Assembly (NCBI GenBank): GCA_011109175.1
Contig: RDEW01000003.1
Coordinates: forward strand, 1,337,265 to 1,401,264
Length of the DNA stretch: 64,000 nucleotides
Direction of reading: 5' to 3'
Source: Dicyema japonicum
Taxonomy: Eukaryota > Dicyemida > Rhombozoa > Dicyemidae
Below are positions 23,701-35,105 of the stretch, in pieces. A program made the position numbers and the translations under genes. Under the pieces are notes generated by a model. That model had not been told where the DNA came from. It searched no databases and saw nothing but the letters and a program-made list of their open reading frames with translations. How positions within the stretch are numbered: position 1 is the first letter of the stretch; every line of letters starts with the position of its first letter.

Positions 23701-24728
23701 AATGACTTTCAGTGCTTCAATCGAGGAACTCAATTCCAACAATGCCACTTTATCTGAGCACGTGGCTAAGGTATCTGTCAACGATTATTGTAGCTAAGGA
23801 AACTGGGTCGTGATTACAGGGATAAGTACGAGAAGCTTAGGAATGAAAGTGAGACTGAGAATGTTGAGAAGAAAATAGCTGTATTCTACCCACGTGGTGA
23901 TTTGTAGGACGCAGTTACAGAATGTGAGGAGAAGGCCTTTAAGATGGTGGAATCTATGAATAGTCAGAATTCACTTTTAAGAGAAGAAATAATTCTTCTA
24001 AAAGATGCTGCTAAATCTCTTGAAGGTGAATTGGCGGGAATATTCGTAGAAAAACAGTCTGAACTCCTCACACTTTTGGAGGACAAGCAGTGTCGCATCA
24101 ACATCTTGGAGCTTTCTGTTTGGTCCTTACTTATTTTAGGTTAACCGACATGCCCTGAGTAATCGTGCTACCACTTTCGAGGGAATTCCTGAAGCTCAGA
24201 CTCTTCCAGTGGTAGCGGAATCAGACTTACCTGAGAAAAGGACTGTGGAAGTGGACAGGAATTAGTAAATTTGTAATTAATACTGCAGTGATGATAATCC
24301 ACTACTATCGAAGAGACTAAAGATGATTCCTGAGGTTGTTGAGGAATGGGAGGAAGAAGAACTCGACTATGAACCTTCTGAGGGAGGTTTGCCTTGCTGG
24401 TGACGTTTTAGAACTTCCATGTTGTGAAGAAGTAATCGTATTTGATAGTGTGGTTTGTGAAGTCACTGATTTGTAGTGGGATACTGACCAGAATCCAGAA
24501 TATGAGGGGGAAGCACCTGCTGAGAAGTTGATTAACCCCCCGAAAGAGGTAGGCAGGCTTTTTAAGCTGCTAGAATGAGGAACCTGTGATTGACTGTGTC
24601 GACGTGGAAAAGTTTTGGCGTGATTTTTGATTTTTAGTATCAAAGCAGAGGATGTTTGTACGTTTGTGGATCAAAGTGATAAGCCGCCTTTGAAGAAGGA
24701 GCGACGTTTGAAGATTTGTTATTTGTAG
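17734..24728 (+). CDS. TPR: Nuclear pore basket protein TPR (Megator/Mlp orthologue)
   Basis: TPR forms the nuclear basket and acts in mRNA export and spindle-checkpoint scaffolding. The start is ATG at 17734 (MTETADGELQL) and the stop is TAG at 24726-24728. I estimate 1,600-1,700 residues over more than 25 exons. The order matches vertebrate TPR: LPHSIKNKLTNLVDSKLQDI near the N-terminus, FHEELSAQKRLSDTL, SEEELSMLCPTAYASQNMLK, LQVRILLKQIHELRG, NLVKFRTIEELQTRNLQLL (the join needs a 23-nt intron, 20559-20581), SKQRDLYHSMLSKS, and KLMQVIGFLRKKKDLISAQY (across a 139-nt intron, 22865-23003). Nearly everything is heptad coiled coil. The C-terminus is shorter than in vertebrates, acidic (EEWEEEELDYEP), and ends with a basic KPPLKKERRLK that could be a nuclear localisation signal. 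Most introns are 21-26 nt; 18336-19040 and 19705-20195 are long exceptions. Confidence 0.9.
18336..19040 (+). other. Long TPR intron (705 nt)
   Basis: It separates ELDEQKNQ from NALLRQQLESMRV in phase 0, beginning GTACTC and ending TATGCTAG. It is about 30 times the usual intron length here. It is AT-rich; I find no embedded gene or confident snoRNA boxes. Confidence 0.7.
19705..20195 (+). other. Long TPR intron (491 nt)
   Basis: It separates SVSILMQ from EAEDKAMQYKE in phase 0, beginning GTTTGT and ending TTTGTAG. A GC-richer patch at about 19800-19890 could be an old repeat or a small RNA; nothing confirms either. Confidence 0.7.
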
Positions 24729-24894
24729 CTTTGAGGATTCCTCCACAAGATTGGAGAAGGGAGAGAGGACGGTTTCCTCGTTTAAAACGATTTTAATTTT
24801 GTAATTTTTGTTACATTCGCTTAAATGTTTTAATCAAATTCTTTATTGACCTTTTTCTTAAAAACTATTAAATATTTTATAGTCGGAGGAGTTA

Positions 24895-25430
24895 AGCATC
24901 TTCACTGACTTGACGCTGCCAAACACTCTGAGACAAGAGTATTTATGTTGATGATGTGTCACAAGTTATCTATATCTGAAGAGATCTCTTAGAGAAAATT
25001 AAGGAAATGTAGGAACATGTTGGCAGATAATGGAAATCTTTGGAAATGAGTTTTTCCTTAGAGAAAATTACTATGCGCATCTCAGAAATATAAGTATTGG
25101 AATTTACGCAGCACTATGGACGGTGTAAGAAATATCGAATTTTTTCTGATATTCCGGAGTCAGGCTTTAATCTAAAGCAGTGACCGCGGACCGATGCAAG
25201 TACGTAGACCAATTTGTACCGGGCCGTGCAAGAAATACATTATAGAAATATAGCATGCATATAGAAAATATAGTGTCGTGAGCTCGAAAATGATGGTGAC
25301 TGAAAGTGGATGATATGTCGATATCGGACGTGTTATCTATATCGTTAGAGAACTCTTAGGAAGGATCATGGATGTGTATGAAACATTAAGCCCTACCATG
25401 TTGGTCTTTCGAAACACTCCTTGATGAGAA
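24895..25430 (+). pseudogene. Degraded LINE reverse-transcriptase pieces, locally duplicated
   Basis: Frame-broken text SIYVDDVSQVIYI then RDLLEKIKEM at about 24936-25010 resembles the YxDD box and following helix of LINE reverse transcriptases. A second related stretch at about 25316-25380 reads YVDIGRVIYIVRELLGRI, suggesting an internal duplication of the same segment. Stops interrupt both. Moderate to low certainty. Confidence 0.35.
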
Positions 25431-25622
25431 TTGCCTAAGGATCGGACGTATACTAGCGATACAGATGCCGTTGTTGAGGGTGCGTTGATGCCAAAGGTTT
25501 ACATCTTCTGTCTTGCCGACAGAGTGACCCTCACCACGAGAATGAGATCACTGCATCGAAACCCTACAATAAAACTGGATAAACAAAGGCGTTGTATAGC
25601 CTTAGTCGAAATGATATATCGC

Positions 25623-25990
25623 TTACAGTCTAATAGTTTTTTTAACTTTGTTTAAACGCAGCAGTAGCAAGGGTCTCTCTTCGAAATATTTTCTCACTGT
25701 CTCTAAATAAAAATCCAAACTTGTTTGTCTTCCTGACTCATCCAATCTTTTTTTCATTCTTTTGAGATTGACTACGTTCCTTAGGAAAAACATTAATTGA
25801 TAGAACCATTTGTCAAGTTCATTAGGAGACATTGTCTATCCCTCTGTATAAAGTCGACGTCGTCAGCATAAATGAACTCAGCTATGCCAACTTCATAAAA
25901 TTTTTGGAGATCACGTAGTGCCTTTTCCGAGTAAATGACAAACAACAAAAGAAGAAGGGACCCGCTTGAGGAATACAACATTAATGAAAA
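25623..25990 (-). pseudogene. LINE reverse-transcriptase fragment with YADD box
   Basis: The minus frame 25981-25793 reads SEKALRDLQKFYEVGIAEF followed by IYADDVDFIQRDRQ, the catalytic palm motif of RTE/CR1-type reverse transcriptases. A shifted frame (25832-25623) continues with a plausible thumb region. The catalytic residues are intact, but no endonuclease or complete domain is present. Confidence 0.65.
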
Positions 25991-27419
25991 TGTTTTTAAA
26001 TAATTATTCCAATTCTAACTCGTAGCTTTATGTTGGATAATAAGACTCGTATAAGGAATCCCTCCGTCGCTTTCGACTTCTTTCAAGGATGAATTTCGAC
26101 AAACAGCACAGAAAGTCATTAGGAAATCAGTGCAAAGGATTTTAGTTGCGATCGTTATCTTTGGTTTAAACTGCAACGCAATTTGTGACTTCAGACTATA
26201 TGTGTCTTTTCTCCCTGTCTTGAATCAAAAATAACTGTCGCTCGCGTCGGAAAAGAAGAAATAGAAGAAAATATTACTAAGAAAGAGGTTTCACGAGGAT
26301 CGATATAATTTAAAATACTAAGAGTAGTCAAAATTTACTAAAGTTCAACAATGCGTTCATAGTTCATGAGCTACCAGGCAAATACTCAGAAATAAATATG
26401 TCAAAATTTACGTGTTTCATTGAAGACAACTGCAATAGGTTTTCAAAGCCATAGGGGAGGAAAACTTTTAGAAACAATTGATTTGTCTACAAAGTTAAGA
26501 ACAATCGAAGAAAATTCTTAAAGATCGGTGAAACTCTTTAAACGTGGATTACGTTATAGAGATTGTATTCTCTTAAAACTGCGTTATGGACACTTTTACG
26601 TAAAAAATTAATTGAAAATATCATGTTCGGCCAAGAATCAGCCACTTAAACAAAGATTTAACATAAACATTTGATCACGAAAAACTAATAAATTCTTAAA
26701 TAAATAAAAAGAAAAAATTATTCGAAAAGCTGAGGGCAAAACTCAACAAGCTAATTGATACTAACACGCTCCATCGATTCTAAAAGTCGTTTTGAGGTAA
26801 CGAAATTATTTCCCGGAGAAAGAATTGTAAGAGATTTGTGAATGACGGCCAAGCATTCGGCGTCTCTTTGGTAAGGTGGATCCAATGAAGTTATCAGAAA
26901 AAAGGAAGATAAATTTTTAACCAATTAGCAAATAGCATCACATGGCACACATGACTTCAATGTAAATGACGCTATAGAGACTGCATCATGGAATAGGACT
27001 TTTTTGATTAATGAATTATCAAAATAGATTATTATAATTATAAAATTAATATAAATATCATTTTTTAATTATTAAAAATAAATTCATCAATATAACAAGT
27101 GACCTAATTTATACACATCGACGTGTTCATTTTACATATTTATGTTATGGTTATGTTTTTGCACTCAATCACGAATTTCAACTATAAACATAATGTAGTA
27201 AATTTTAAAAGTTTATTGAAAAGTACTGATGCAAATGTATTTTATAAATAATAATGGTAGACAAACGATTATTCAATTAACCCGATGTCCTACTATTCTC
27301 ATGATAAAATGCCGTATACAATCAATATGAATAACTTGATCTACCAATTTTTTATTGATTTCTCAGACGAATTTTACAACATTTCAATAAAAATAAATTA
27401 AAATCTAGTATTTAATAGT

Positions 27420-28311
27420 TAACACATAAAGATAGTGAAACCTATACAAATACAACATATCTTCCGAATATTAAACAAGGAGATTATTACAGATGCGGAT
27501 ATATATCCGTAAACTTTGAGAATGGTGATATGCTAACATTATATTCTTTGGAGATAGAATTTTACACTAATCAATCATATTCATGTTTTATTGGAAAAGG
27601 TTTTATATAATTTTATTCAGCACATGACTGTGATCCATCTAACAATCCAAATGTTAGAAATTGGTATTTTATTGAGAAAAATCGACTGAAAGCTATATTA
27701 AGTGGGCATTTTAAAATCACATTTTTTCATAATCGTAATGTTGAAATAGTAAATTGTATATTATAATATTAGATTAATGATTTAAAGTTTTTTTCGACTA
27801 TTTGGAAACGAAGATTAATTTTGATAACAATAGTGTTGAGCTAACTCTTGAGGGGGATATTTTGAAATACATTTGACATTTATTTTGTCTCAAGACAAAT
27901 ATTATATGTCTAAAATTCAGTTAATCATCAATAAAATCTATAATGGGTCTTGGAATTCTAATAATTCTAAATTGATTGATGTTGGAAATTCTTGTAAATT
28001 CAAATTGTCTCTCACTAAATTTTCTGATGACATATATGCTGAGTTTTCACCATTTAAGGTACAAATTCTTCGAGATGATTCTAAATTCTGTTATACTGGA
28101 AAAGGTTTGATTTTTCCTGAATTTTAGAGTCGCAGTGTTTTGAAAAAGTAACTCATAGAAAAATACAAATTCTAATGATTCAAAAAATTTTCTAATTATA
28201 GGAATTATGTTTTCTTTTCTAACACTTATAATCATCGGACTCATCACATTTGTTATTAAATCCCGAAATTTGATAAGACCAATGGAATATCCTCTTGTTA
28301 ATTAACTGCTA
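27420..28311 (+). CDS. Lineage-specific putative single-pass membrane protein, copy A (gene 1)
   Basis: Unrecognised family. Exons joined by a 21-nt intron (starting after FIGK, near 27600) and a 24-nt intron (near 27751-27774) give an ectodomain-like protein rich in aromatic and polar residues. It contains YYRCGYISVNFENG, AHDCDPSNNPNVRNWYFIEK, then a long exon 27873-28127 with SKLIDVGNSCKFKLSLTKF. A separate frame close downstream encodes MFSFLTLIIIGLITFVIKS plus a short tail and stop at about 28309, a typical transmembrane anchor. The splice linking the last two parts is not resolved. Relative to copy B, one base is missing near 27783, which breaks the frame upstream of 27873. Copy A may therefore be a pseudogene, or this is a sequencing error. 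Start not determined. Confidence 0.5.
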
Positions 28312-29269
28312 TTAATTTTTCTCGTTGTTTTTTTATTTTAGTTACCCAAGCACGTTAATAATAATTTGTAAATTATCTTTTTTCAAGTAGCTTTTTTTTT
28401 TGTTTTCTCTCTTGAGTATTCGAGGTATTCTGCATTTTCAACTCTATTTCTGATATCGTGATTATGGGAAACCGCAGACAGGATCACAGTTTTTCAATTC
28501 TCTCTGGAAAATATGATTCGCAATGTAGCATCTGCATACACCTTTTTGTATTCAAAATCATAAGATTCTCCATTGAATGCTTAGGAGACATCGTAGTATT
28601 CGAGAACTTAAATAACAAAATATAACAGCCTCTGACCAGATTTCATCAGTAGACCGTTGTCGCCAAGACGAGTGAAGTCATAGGGCCTTTGAAGATATGC
28701 TTTTAAAATCACTTAGGTCAATTAATCGAAATAGGGCAACCTTTATATTAATTGTAACAATCGATTTCGAGTTATAATTAGCTTGAATTTATAATATATT
28801 TTTTTAACTCCTTATCACTTTTTCTTATTCGCGTTGAGCGATCTAATTCTGTCTATCAGAATAATGAAAGCGACTGGTCAAAAATGAATTGCACACTAGA
28901 CATACGTATTTTTTCACCTTTAGGGTCTCACCCTTCTCCAAAGCAGAGACTGGGTTAGTTGCTGTCATAACAAGGTTGGAAAGAGAGAGGCAATCCACAC
29001 AAGTGGTTTCGCATTGATTGTCAACACAATCGACTAATATGATAGAAAAACAAATCCATTCATTTTTTCCACCGTATACATAATATGAAATTAATTAGAA
29101 ATTTAGTGGAATAGCAGCCCGACCATTATTCAAATTGATTAACTTGTCCCATCCAATTTAAGAACTCAAAAGCACAAAAATATATTAATAATGTGTTAAC
29201 GATTTGTGTCTGAATTTTATTTATGCTGCTTATATATTGAATATTTGTATTATTTGTTAATGCTGGCTT

Positions 29270-29880
29270 TAATTTTTATATTTATTTTACATTCAGAATT
29301 TTCTTTAAGTATAATTTAGTTTATTGTTAGATTATAATGTTATCGATGGAACATATGATGAAATAATCCACGATCTCAACTTTTATAGTTCATCAAATCT
29401 ATCCGTCAGAAATAAACGAGCCAAAAACATATTTAGCAGAAATGAAATAATAACTTAATAACAAACCCAAATATTACTTTAATCTTCAAAACAAGAATAG
29501 TGAAAACTTGGTCATACACCGGCCTTCTTGACTGCGTAGCTATTCCCTTTCAGGATGGATAGAGCGAATGCTGGTCTTTCCATAGATCGGTCAGTCTTTG
29601 TCTGGTGATACTTACGTCAGTCGAGAAGGGTTGTAAACGAGACAAATTTATCCGGATGTCCTTGGAACAGAGGATTTTGAATAGTCGATTGGAGGAAGGG
29701 GGCCTGCGTAATATTTTATTATCATCGAGTCTAGAGATGGTTATCGTAGAAACAAAATCGTGTATCTGTTCAAACGTCCACTGTCTATGAGGCTAAAAGG
29801 GAATGATGATAGCATTCAAAACAGGTCCCAAGATGTCCTAATTTTTTTTGTGTTTGGATTTGCTTAGAGGAATCGAAAAT
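29270..29880 (+). mobile_element. FLYWCH/MULE-related repeat, copy in block A
   Basis: Reads VIDGTYDEIIHDLNFY and RNKRAKNIFSRNE after a degraded zinc-finger-like stretch. Near-identical DNA lies at about 62900-63480 (block B), and a diverged third copy is at 44640-45110. The H..VVDGTYDEI pattern resembles the end of a FLYWCH zinc finger as found beside MULE transposases. Low to moderate certainty. Confidence 0.4.
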
Positions 29881-30059
29881 ATAATAATTACTATTAATTT
29901 AATATTAAGATATTTTTAATGTATTTATTAAATATACAATTATAACCTCTGTTTAATAAATTTATGTTAACCTATAAATGTTTATATCCATATGCGCATT
30001 TGAATTATTAATTATCTTAATAGCTTCAATTATTCAAGAACAGATGATATTTACAGATA

Positions 30060-30805
30060 ATAGTTTTGATTAGTTATTAATTGAACGTAGAAAATAAATG
30101 CTCCGAACCATTAGTAAAAAATAGAAAAATATGGGAAACAGGTGATCTACAAAATAGAAAAAAATCAATGTTACGCGCAGGTATAAATGTAGATTATAAG
30201 ATGGAAAATAAAGTCGTTAATTATCTACAATATTAGAAATTGCATTTTAAATTTCAGGATAATTCCAAATTACATAGGGTTACATCAAGAAATAAAGTTG
30301 TTCTATTTTTACCATCGTCATACATTTATATATATTTTACCATTTCCTTGATATCTGATGAAAGACATTACTTAGACAAGATAGAACTTTTTATTTGTGA
30401 TTATAATCAGTCATATTTTGACAATTCTGATGATTATACGATTAAACTTGATCGGAATGTGATACCAAATAATCGGCATTATTTTTGTCAAACAATTTTT
30501 AAACAATTTTCCTCTGATGTTTCTCTAAATATTTCCTGTTTAATGTTTCAAATATTCAAACCTTAATTTACAGGAATTTACCGGCGATGGTTGTGTATTA
30601 ATATGTTTTAGTCCAACAATGCTTCAATTCGAGTAAGCTAACTGTCTTGGATAAGCAATTTCATAATAAACTAAAATTCAAAATAGTAGTCGCTGTTGTT
30701 TCATTAACAGTTGTCGTGGTATTAATTATTGCTACATATTATTTTAACAAGAGAAGACGTTACGAAATTCGTAGTTTAGTAACAATTAATTATTATTATT
30801 AGCTA
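30060..30805 (+). CDS. Lineage-specific putative single-pass membrane protein, copy A (gene 2)
   Basis: Unrecognised. The exon 30240-30566 encodes RHYLDKIELFICDYNQSYF and NRHYFCQTIFKQF, similar in style to gene 1. Downstream, about 30660-30800, a frame gives KIVVAVVSLTVVVVLIIATY followed at once by FNKRRRYEIRSL. This is a strong transmembrane helix with a positively charged stop-transfer and a short cytoplasmic tail. Small introns between about 30567 and 30660 are likely but ambiguous. The gene is partly repeated at the end of the window (from about 63660). Topology is inferred from the hydrophobic segment and basic flank. Confidence 0.5.
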
Positions 30806-31145
30806 TAACATTGTGGTCTTGGGTCTCAATAATAATAATAATGATCTTCAAAACATAGTAATATCAACAAGCATCCATTACATTCACCTTCTGACGGACG
30901 ATTTGCAAAGTTCTTTCAATTTTGGAGTAAACAAGATTTACACCGATATTCTTGTACACTTGAGACTTACTTTTTTAAGATTTTAGATTTTCGTAATTTC
31001 GTCCATGTGCAAGAAAAGAAAGACAAGGGTTTTTATCTATAATGTATCGAAGAATGTGTTGTAGAATTACCAATCTCTACATAAAACCATTAGTTACATT
31101 CTGTGCAACCAACATCGTCAAGGATATACTCAATATTTCCTCATT
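30806..31145. other. Spacer
   Basis: Contains a short AAT microsatellite (about 30825-30842) and nothing coding that I can support. Confidence 0.35.
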
Positions 31146-32770
31146 AATTGACATCAGCTCTCCGATTTATTAAAATTAAAATTATAGCGTTGCGTTATGT
31201 GGTCCACCAATTCAAAAAATTCAAAAGGATATGCAACGCCCAGAGGGCTTCTAATACCCTTCCGAAAAGGACCATTAGACCCTTCCCCAGGGGTCATTAT
31301 CGACCCCCGGCGATGTGTTTCAAGAAAGTCCAAACATTCCCGGCGAAAACCCTCAGCCCACTAGTGAGAAAAGAAATTTACTGCTCTCCAATTAAACATC
31401 AACGGAATTAAAAAAATCAGGTAACTCACGTTCAATCCTGGCAAATCAGGAGATCGATGTGGCCATTATTCAAGAAACTAAACTCCGCATGCATGATTCC
31501 ACTCCTTCATTCCCTGGATACGAGGCAATTAGGATAGACCGTAAAAAGAGAAGAGGGGGTGGACTACTTACTCTATTCAAAAAGAACCTGAAATGCAGAG
31601 ACATTACTCGGAAGTGAGGAAACTTGTTGGAAATGACGAGGTTACTGAGGCAATTGGAATTTCGCTTAGGACAACGAAAGGAAGTATGTGCCTCGTGAAT
31701 ATCTACTTGCCTCTTCCCGGCTCCTGCCCAAAGGACTTGTTATTCCAAACCTATCAAGATTGGCTATCTACGATGAGATAATCATATGTGGAGATTTAAA
31801 TGCAAAGCACCCATTATGGTTGTCAACCCAACAGGCCGACACGAGAAAGAAGCTATTGTGATTGAAATCGGACTCCCTAACGATACTGAACGATCCAGCG
31901 AAAAATACAAGGAACCCACTCAGAGAGACAGATCAGTTTACCTTACCTGATGTAACACTCTGCTCATCGTCGCTTTTATCTAAAATTGATTGGTCAGTCC
32001 TCTACGAACAAGAAGCGACCATAATCCAATTGTGATGAAGGTCATGAGAGAAGTCAGAGTGAGGAGAACACCAACTAGTTATATTACAAAGCTGCTAATT
32101 GGGAATTGCATGGCGCAATCTCTGATGATAGACTGAAGAATTGTTTGGAAATTGACTGTCAAGACTGAAGAATTGTTCGGACAAAAGGTTGGGGAAAATG
32201 ACTGTCAAGTTAAAATTGGACAACATTGAAATCCCCTTCACCAAATGTCAGAAGATCCTGGACGTGACACTGGATATATACTTATGTTTGTCACCGCACG
32301 TGGCAAACATTGTTCTGAAGTGCGAGAAAAGGATCAATGTATTAAAAAGTTTATCTGGAATATGGAAGACAGGTTTTTCTGGAATATGGTACCCACCCAG
32401 TCTTGATGAACATTTACAAGCAATACATCGAACCATGCTTCTTGTACGAGTGTGCTTCGTGGGGACCTTCATTATCATGGACGAACACTGAGAAAATTGA
32501 GGAAGTTCAAAAGAATGCTTTAAGAATGACGGAGCGGTGGTCTTGTGGGAAACACAGAACCGGACCAACAACTCTGGAAACCCTCATTAAACAAAACTCC
32601 GGCATGAGGGAAGGTGGCCCTGCAAATACAGTCAGCCTCCCTGTACGAGCTTGTGTGGGTACGAGGGAGGAGTACCGGAAAGAATGAGGATTTTGGCGGA
32701 GCTCATCTGGATCAAGTGATAGTTAGTTTTGGTTTTACCGTAGTCTTGGGTTTTAAATAAATAAATTAAA
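31146..32770 (+). mobile_element. Jockey-like LINE with gag zinc-knuckle, endonuclease and RT C-terminus; internally deleted
   Basis: Order: ORF1-like cysteine and basic text (31148-31411, ...CFKKVQTFPAKTLSPL). Then the AP-endonuclease core: QLNINGI, DVAIIQETKL, GYEAIRIDRKKRRGGGL and ICGDLNAKHPLWL. Then a junction near 32090-32190 where the whole reverse-transcriptase palm is missing. Then the C-terminal KCQKILDVTLD segment, YIEPCFLYECASWGPS and HRTGPTTLETLIKQN. The 3' tail is AAATAAATAAATTAAATAAA at about 32753. Same family as 9561-10330. Several frameshifts make it dead. Confidence 0.82.
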
Positions 32771-32812
32771 TAAATCAGCTCTCCGTTGATTGTCATCAGG
32801 GTCCATTTTTAT

Positions 32813-33800
32813 AAAAAAAAAAAAAAAAAAACGGTCCACATCGTTCTGAAAAGTTGTGGCATTATATGTTATATTCGCATGAGGTAAAGATTGTGTCGAG
32901 AAATGTAAGACAATGCGGAGTCATTTTTGTTTGTAGTAGAGTTGAGCTTTTCTTGTCGGATAGCGGAATAAAGGAAATTGGCGTCTTCAGCATTGAAGAT
33001 AGATGTTCCTTGGAGAAAAGCAGATATCGTTGCTATCACTTGAGAAAAAGTCGTCCTTCCTGCATGTCATTTGACCTCCATTTGGAAGATTCTGCTCTAG
33101 TCCGAGGTGCAGGGAGAGTAATTCTGACTGTTCTTTAATCTCCACCAATGGTGTTATCGTCTAGAAACCAGACGTTAAGCGATACCCTGATTGTGAGATC
33201 GATTAAGGCAAATAATAGAGTTCAGATGGAGTATCTTTGCTTCCCACTCAGTACCCAAAAATGGAAGGAGACAATGAAACTTGGATCGCTTTTTGAAACT
33301 CCGAAGACATTGACAAAGCAAGTTGTTATCTACGTTCACCATTCAATAGCTTCTAAGGGAAAAATCAAAAGATGTCATGTCTACCCAGCAATGTGACTCT
33401 GATTGTATGAGACTTTCCCATCTGATCCTTACGTATAACACTGGAATATGGGGAATCTAGAAAACCCACGAAAAAGGCTTGACTTTATTAATAGGAATCA
33501 ACTTCGGTCTCTCTTGAGATTAAAGTGGTGAATGGTTGTAAAGAGCGAAGCATTGTACAAAAATACTTTTCTGGATCTCCGATCATTAAGAGTCGTTGGA
33601 AACTGTTTGGTCACATTCTAAGAATGGAGCGAGATACGCCAGTAAACATCTTAATGGAAAAATTTTTTCAAGCGTCTGGAGAAACGTTTTCGCGTATAAC
33701 TCTCCTCGAAGTCCTTAATGAGACTTGAAACTAGAAACAGAACATTAAGGGACGATGTATACCTGTTGTCTCTGGGTCTGGTTTGCATAAAAAAGGTGGG
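32813..33800 (+). mobile_element. RTE-like LINE C-terminal fragment
   Basis: It starts beside a poly(A) tract (32813-32831). Broken frames give MEYLCFPLSTQKWKETMKLG, a YETFPSDPYV stretch, YNTGIWG, FINRNQLRSLLRLKW and SRWKLFGHILRMERDTP. The last is the RxxLxGHILRM hallmark of RTE/CR1-like LINE C-termini. No reverse-transcriptase palm is visible. It was probably inserted next to the tail of the preceding element. Confidence 0.7.
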
Positions 33801-35105
33801 AGAGACTAGTATCTTAGATCATACCAACGCGGCACAAATAGATTTAGCTCATATTATTCCAATAATATTACCTTAGTGAATACTGAACTTAAAAACAAGG
33901 AAATGACCTGAAATAATGTTACCATGGAGGATGTCTCACTTGAGTCACTTTATGGCTCTCCAATAATAACCATCTTTTACGATTTATCCAGTACTTTAAT
34001 ATATTACGTGAAGAGCTCCCACATAGAATTACTAGGTTGTCCTTTTGATGGCTCTGAATATCCCCTGTATATTTAGAAGGACAAACTAATCGGTACTTTT
34101 TTTTTATTTTTCGAGGAGGGCGGTGATTAAGACCAGCCTTAAAGTCAATGTGAAGGAAGGAATGATGACTATGCTGTAGACAAAAATGAAGGTTTCTCTT
34201 TTGAGACATTACATATATAAAGGCATTTTTCTCCCTAAATTTCTTCCTTAGATCAATGTTCTCCAACTTTTTTGTTACCGCGGAAAGCTATATGCTAAAA
34301 AATTTTACCGCAGCTCGGAGGTAGATTTTAAATTTGCAACCTACATGTGCCAGCGTACAACAATATGAAAAGAAAAAACTCGAAATATATTAAAAATCCC
34401 ATTGATAGTTTACATTGTAAATTTACTTTATTTTTTCAAACTAAATACAGTACACAAAAAATAATAAACGTTCTATGAACATTTTAACTTACTAGAACAC
34501 CGAGTCAATGTAACTAAACCAAAAAAGTGACGTCATTCAGTGGAGTTTGAAATCGATCACGGTTCGATTTCTATTAATGCCATCAATAGCTCAGTAATTA
34601 ACGACCTCCTTAGACTATTCGGAAGCAAGGTTTCTCTACAAGGATGGTCGTATCTACTGTCAAGACTTGCAGTTGTATCATATAAAATTTATGTCTATAT
34701 TAACATAATTAGACAATAGGATGCAAGCTTTCTTCTTGTACCTTCAAAACTTTTAGAAGATTGGCAATCTCTTATCCGGATATGCATACTAGTTTTGGGC
34801 AAAATAAACTTGACGGACACTAAGAGGCTTCATCATTTGTAGCTACTTTTTTGTTAGTGAGCGTTTTCTTAGCTTGAAACCACTGAAGTAAAAATAAATC
34901 AGACAACTTTCACTGAGAAAAATAAAAAATAGTCATTTTCCAATATTCAATATTAAAATTTGAAAATTATAAAATATTCATAACAAAAGTTTTATTAAAT
35001 TTAATGGCGATGTCCACAGGAGATTAAAGTAAATTAAAAAACATAATCAAGCTATTCATAGAATATTGAAGAAATAAGATGCTAAACATAATAATAATAA
35101 TAATA
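33801..35105. other. Spacer with one unrecognised minus-strand frame
   Basis: The 115-codon minus frame 34266-33919 (MENIDLRKKFREKNAF...) has no family I can name. An AAT microsatellite is at about 35091-35107. There is no support for calling a gene. Confidence 0.3.

Larger units (their letters stand above)
26215..30409 (+). repeat. 4.2-kb duplicated block, copy A
   Basis: It aligns in the same orientation with 59821-64000, starting at TCTTTTCTCCCTGTCTTGAA. Similarity is high (I estimate above 90%) across coding and non-coding parts, with many single-base indels. It contains the membrane-protein gene pair and a FLYWCH/MULE-related stretch. The homology may extend past 30409, because copy B runs off the window. 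Confidence 0.9.

Noticed and set aside
22992-24643. Minus-strand ORFs inside TPR (for example 23781-23422)
   Set aside because: They are antisense to coiled-coil exons supported by TPR homology. The serine-rich reading is the expected shadow of glutamate-rich codons.
24880-25430. Continuation of the TPR gene past 24728
   Set aside because: The basic C-terminal tail ends in a stop at 24728. The following text resembles a LINE reverse transcriptase, not TPR.
33919-34266. Minus-strand ORF of 115 codons as a gene
   Set aside because: No recognisable family, no supporting exon joins, and neighbouring sequence is repeat-derived. It is mentioned only within the spacer entry.
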